Below, in pieces: positions 7,301 through 8,390 of a stretch of DNA of 8,390 nucleotides. The DNA lies in assembly GCA_023441905.1 (NCBI GenBank), contig JAEZNC010000203.1, positions 1 through 8,390 of the forward strand. The letters are read 5' to 3'. This DNA comes from Bacillota bacterium. GTDB lineage: Bacteria > Bacillota > Clostridia > Christensenellales > SZUA-584. Position 1 is the first letter of the stretch; every line of letters begins with the position of its first letter. The notes under the pieces were generated by a model. It saw only the letters and a list, made by a program, of their open reading frames with translations, had not been told where the DNA came from and ran no database searches. Both the position numbers and the translations under genes were made by a program.

Positions 7301-8390
7301 TGTTTTCTTTGGCCCGCAGGGCAGCGCACAATCCGGATTTGCGGGCAGCGACAAGACGCGTTATTACTATTTTACCGGCTATGAGCAGCAGACAGCGGGC
7401 GGGGGCTTTGGCAGGGGCGCACAGTATTTCTTCAGTTACACAGCCAAGCTCAACACGATTGACTCGACCGCGAGCTACAACACCGATTATCCGAGCAACC
7501 CGGCTGACCCGGCGCTGCTGCTTTATTCCACGGCGGTGAGTCCTCAGCTGCAGGCACCGACATTCGGGTTTTACCCGAGCACAAGCAGCAATACCGGTGT
7601 GATATGGAAATACCAGTATAACGACCTTGACAATGTGCTGCAGACACCGTCGGCGACGCTCTATTGCCGCAGGGTCGGCGGGGCGGCGATCAACAGCCAG
7701 ACGATCACCAAGACAACGACGAATTATAACACCGTGACGTTTACCAATTTTACATCGGCCATATCGTCATACGAGCTGTATGTGCAGCAGAATCTGCTGC
7801 CGGCTTATGCGTTTGGCACAACGGGGCAAACGCGCGTGCTACTGAGCCGTCCTTTTGAAACGGACAACCTTGTATCGCTTAATTATTCGGTATACGTGCC
7901 GGATGACAATAAAAACCGCCTGTTTGTGGTGCTCGGGAGAGACGCGGCGCATATGGGCGAGATCGACGACGCAATATACAGGCGCATTGCGGGCGCGCAG
8001 GTGACAGCCGCATCTTCGGACACCACAAAAGTGATGAACCTCGGCGTGATCAGGGCCAATGTGAACGGCACAAGCCAAACGTGCATCGAGGTACCGTACA
8101 CGCTGCTCGCCGATTTCGACCAAGGCGAAGCGATTACGTTCTCTGTCTCGGTGTTCTATGATACGGGCCAAACCGGCTTTGATACGGGTGCGAACTATTA
8201 TGCCGTTCAGTTCCCGGTCGGCGGGTCGGCTCCTGCCGCGGGCAATTACCGCATCATACGCAGCATCGGCTCGGGCTATACGGATTCCGCCAATGCGAGC
8301 GGCTCTTGGTATCACACGGTGACGCATAATCAAACGTCTAGGACGATCACCTACGGCGGCAACATGATGGCGGCTGATCCCAGCGCGACC
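4365..8390 (+). CDS. Giant membrane-anchored surface protein, Fn3-like repeats and collagen-like segment (partial, 3' end beyond window)
   Basis: An uninterrupted frame of 1342 codons runs from ATG 4365 off the window's end. The start is set by GGGGAG (4353-4358), 6 bp upstream. Residues 2-5 are basic and 6-28 form one hydrophobic segment. There is no strong signal-peptidase site (a weak V-Q-G at 31-33), so it is probably anchored by its N-terminus with the rest outside. Residues about 29-260 form a head domain; the stretch 87-112 (V-V-D-E-A-S-F-L-H-L-A-D-G-S-I...) faintly resembles FecR-type beta structure, but I cannot assign it. Residues 271-297 are nine Gly-X-Y triplets. From 313 onward come beta-sandwich-like modules of roughly 100 residues (about 313-413, 417-516, 518-615, 617-725, then longer), with Fn3/Ig-like signs such as 'GLKEDTEYRLIFEA' and 'NLTPDTGYSVRLAQ'. 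From about 865 the sequence is rich in Thr, Ser, Asn, Tyr and Gly, with no clear family. Only about six Cys are present. A structural or adhesive surface role is inferred. No sorting signal is visible because the C-terminus is missing. Confidence 0.9.
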   Translation, partial: MRKSKNIWFLIVGIAAAVCLAAAVFFVVRQVQGTQLTFSQDGYILKETERQTGNAKVQPLYFKAGASYASKYPKSVVFSDVQSNQIVVDEASFLHLADGSITALSSGVVLSLGDMEDESMIRCYGLKAGTVMQSSAGNYMLDHMGTPITYERFIWKLDTEKYLVAGNGFELRIPNQEAVPISGYVEIEYVDNGIVTIYNNSMMMRTIASDCELVFDDGVVINLSERNVMSGDDVKMSFSQMVIDSDENINVMPLDHKDKNAVIPKFVAVDGKNGENGKSGDGGKAGEAGGAGALGDSVGAGNPEPTTQPEKRVILPVFEVTIDQSALTASAVKGNVRITDEESRIVPGTVTMKIMNNATGETVYGPQAYDGFVFDFEATGLKEDTEYRLIFEAQYTVNDEQFSKIFYDGVFVADSIGLSLDIDSVKTNALSFKVKKEAFSPVSSAVLELYDAGGSLLDQKPLSFLTSTEVATFDNLTPDTGYSVRLAQVGGSYSNGTPVQYDKYGVPTQCRTLKRTPAVAPPNVTVNKRNGTFELQVSGLTDPDNGVQRIRYEIYEAGSTVPVSTAYGVGTNRVDFEVNGYIQRNVGYTARAIAEFNDNTKIIDVESNMSVPFIMEGADFPTLRFEADDIEFDRIKGTLYIESTGATVDTASNITVHWEDSVGNVHSKVVAATLISGNRVMLAFDENGLRQKETYSIWVTAKVDMNDSNPVDEVMIGPVKVQTIEAGTFAVSMSKTPTASAAPSKAISIDVTLDDFMGDSVSYEASTLGSLVFNLYEGSTKDKSKLLSSLPINQTGGDTYTSPLKTEFYDGTKTLTEADFGLNAASLNSSTYLIELESAHDYTDHDSNYFKLQNNTFAFIKTSTPPLDPPVDQRGNQFDITPITKATAGSYKVNLSDWLSASTIAALSNNTVIGYEVSPKFNNSGKYARLVTYQIHKLTSYEDTPLLDNTTAVAATTTITPGGIDVPVDASQDYLPHLVVFFGPQGSAQSGFAGSDKTRYYYFTGYEQQTAGGGFGRGAQYFFSYTAKLNTIDSTASYNTDYPSNPADPALLLYSTAVSPQLQAPTFGFYPSTSSNTGVIWKYQYNDLDNVLQTPSATLYCRRVGGAAINSQTITKTTTNYNTVTFTNFTSAISSYELYVQQNLLPAYAFGTTGQTRVLLSRPFETDNLVSLNYSVYVPDDNKNRLFVVLGRDAAHMGEIDDAIYRRIAGAQVTAASSDTTKVMNLGVIRANVNGTSQTCIEVPYTLLADFDQGEAITFSVSVFYDTGQTGFDTGANYYAVQFPVGGSAPAAGNYRIIRSIGSGYTDSANASGSWYHTVTHNQTSRTITYGGNMMAADPSAT
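5175..5255 (+). other. Collagen-like Gly-X-Y segment within the giant surface protein
   Basis: Residues 271-297 read as nine consecutive Gly-X-Y triplets (G-K-N, G-E-N, G-K-S, G-D-G, G-K-A, G-E-A, G-G-A, G-A-L, G-D-S), followed by a Gly/Pro-rich linker to about residue 310. The triplets are charged (Lys/Glu/Asp) and lack Pro, as in many bacterial collagen-like stretches. At nine triplets it may be a flexible hinge between head and repeat region rather than a stable triple helix. The DNA here is GC-rich. Confidence 0.7.

Noticed and set aside
6861..7331. A 156-codon minus-strand frame inside the giant gene
   Set aside because: It is antisense to the continuous 1342-codon frame, and its Arg/Cys-rich composition is typical of reverse-frame translation of GC-rich coding DNA.
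7839..8333. A 164-codon minus-strand frame near the window's end
   Set aside because: It is also antisense to the giant gene, with Arg/His/Ala-biased composition, no ribosome site and no domain signature.

Overview
The window looks like chromosomal DNA of a Gram-positive, Clostridia-like member of the Bacillota. This is an inference from several signs: strong Shine-Dalgarno sites (AAGGAG, GGGGAG), textbook sigma-A type promoters in an AT-rich intergenic region, an HD-GYP protein, a lipobox lipoprotein, and a very large membrane-anchored surface protein with beta-sandwich-like repeats. Coding DNA is of moderate GC content. No rRNA, tRNA, CRISPR array, transposase or phage gene is visible.

Layout. 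Bases 1-822 hold the last residues of a probable ABC ATPase overlapping a complete SsuC/TauC-type ABC permease on the + strand. Bases 838-1571 hold a gene-free tandem array of six full copies plus one truncated copy of a roughly 90 bp imperfect palindrome, with a period of about 118 bp. A perfect intrinsic terminator at 1581-1607 serves the next gene, which reads leftward and encodes an unrecognised six-helix membrane protein (1626-2264). Further right, also on the minus strand, an HD-GYP phosphodiesterase-like gene (2963-4033) and a coiled-coil lipoprotein gene (2427-2948) form a tight pair 14 bp apart. A 331 bp AT-rich divergent region (4034-4364) carries one clear promoter in each direction. 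From 4365 to the window's end, an uninterrupted + strand reading frame of 1342 codons encodes the N-terminal part of a giant surface protein. Because it has no stop in the window it is easily missed.

How the genes may work together. The permease belongs to an import operon that begins before the window; its substrate cannot be read from the sequence. The HD-GYP/lipoprotein operon and the giant surface protein are divergently transcribed from one control region. That suggests, but does not prove, a link between cyclic-di-GMP turnover and cell-surface architecture. The repeat array separates the transporter from the leftward genes and would be transcribed as a series of hairpins if transcription runs past the permease.

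Most worth a second look are the giant surface protein, with its unassigned N-terminal head, collagen-like triplets and Fn3-like repeats, its pairing with an HD-GYP/lipoprotein operon, and the palindromic array with two interchangeable right-arm types.
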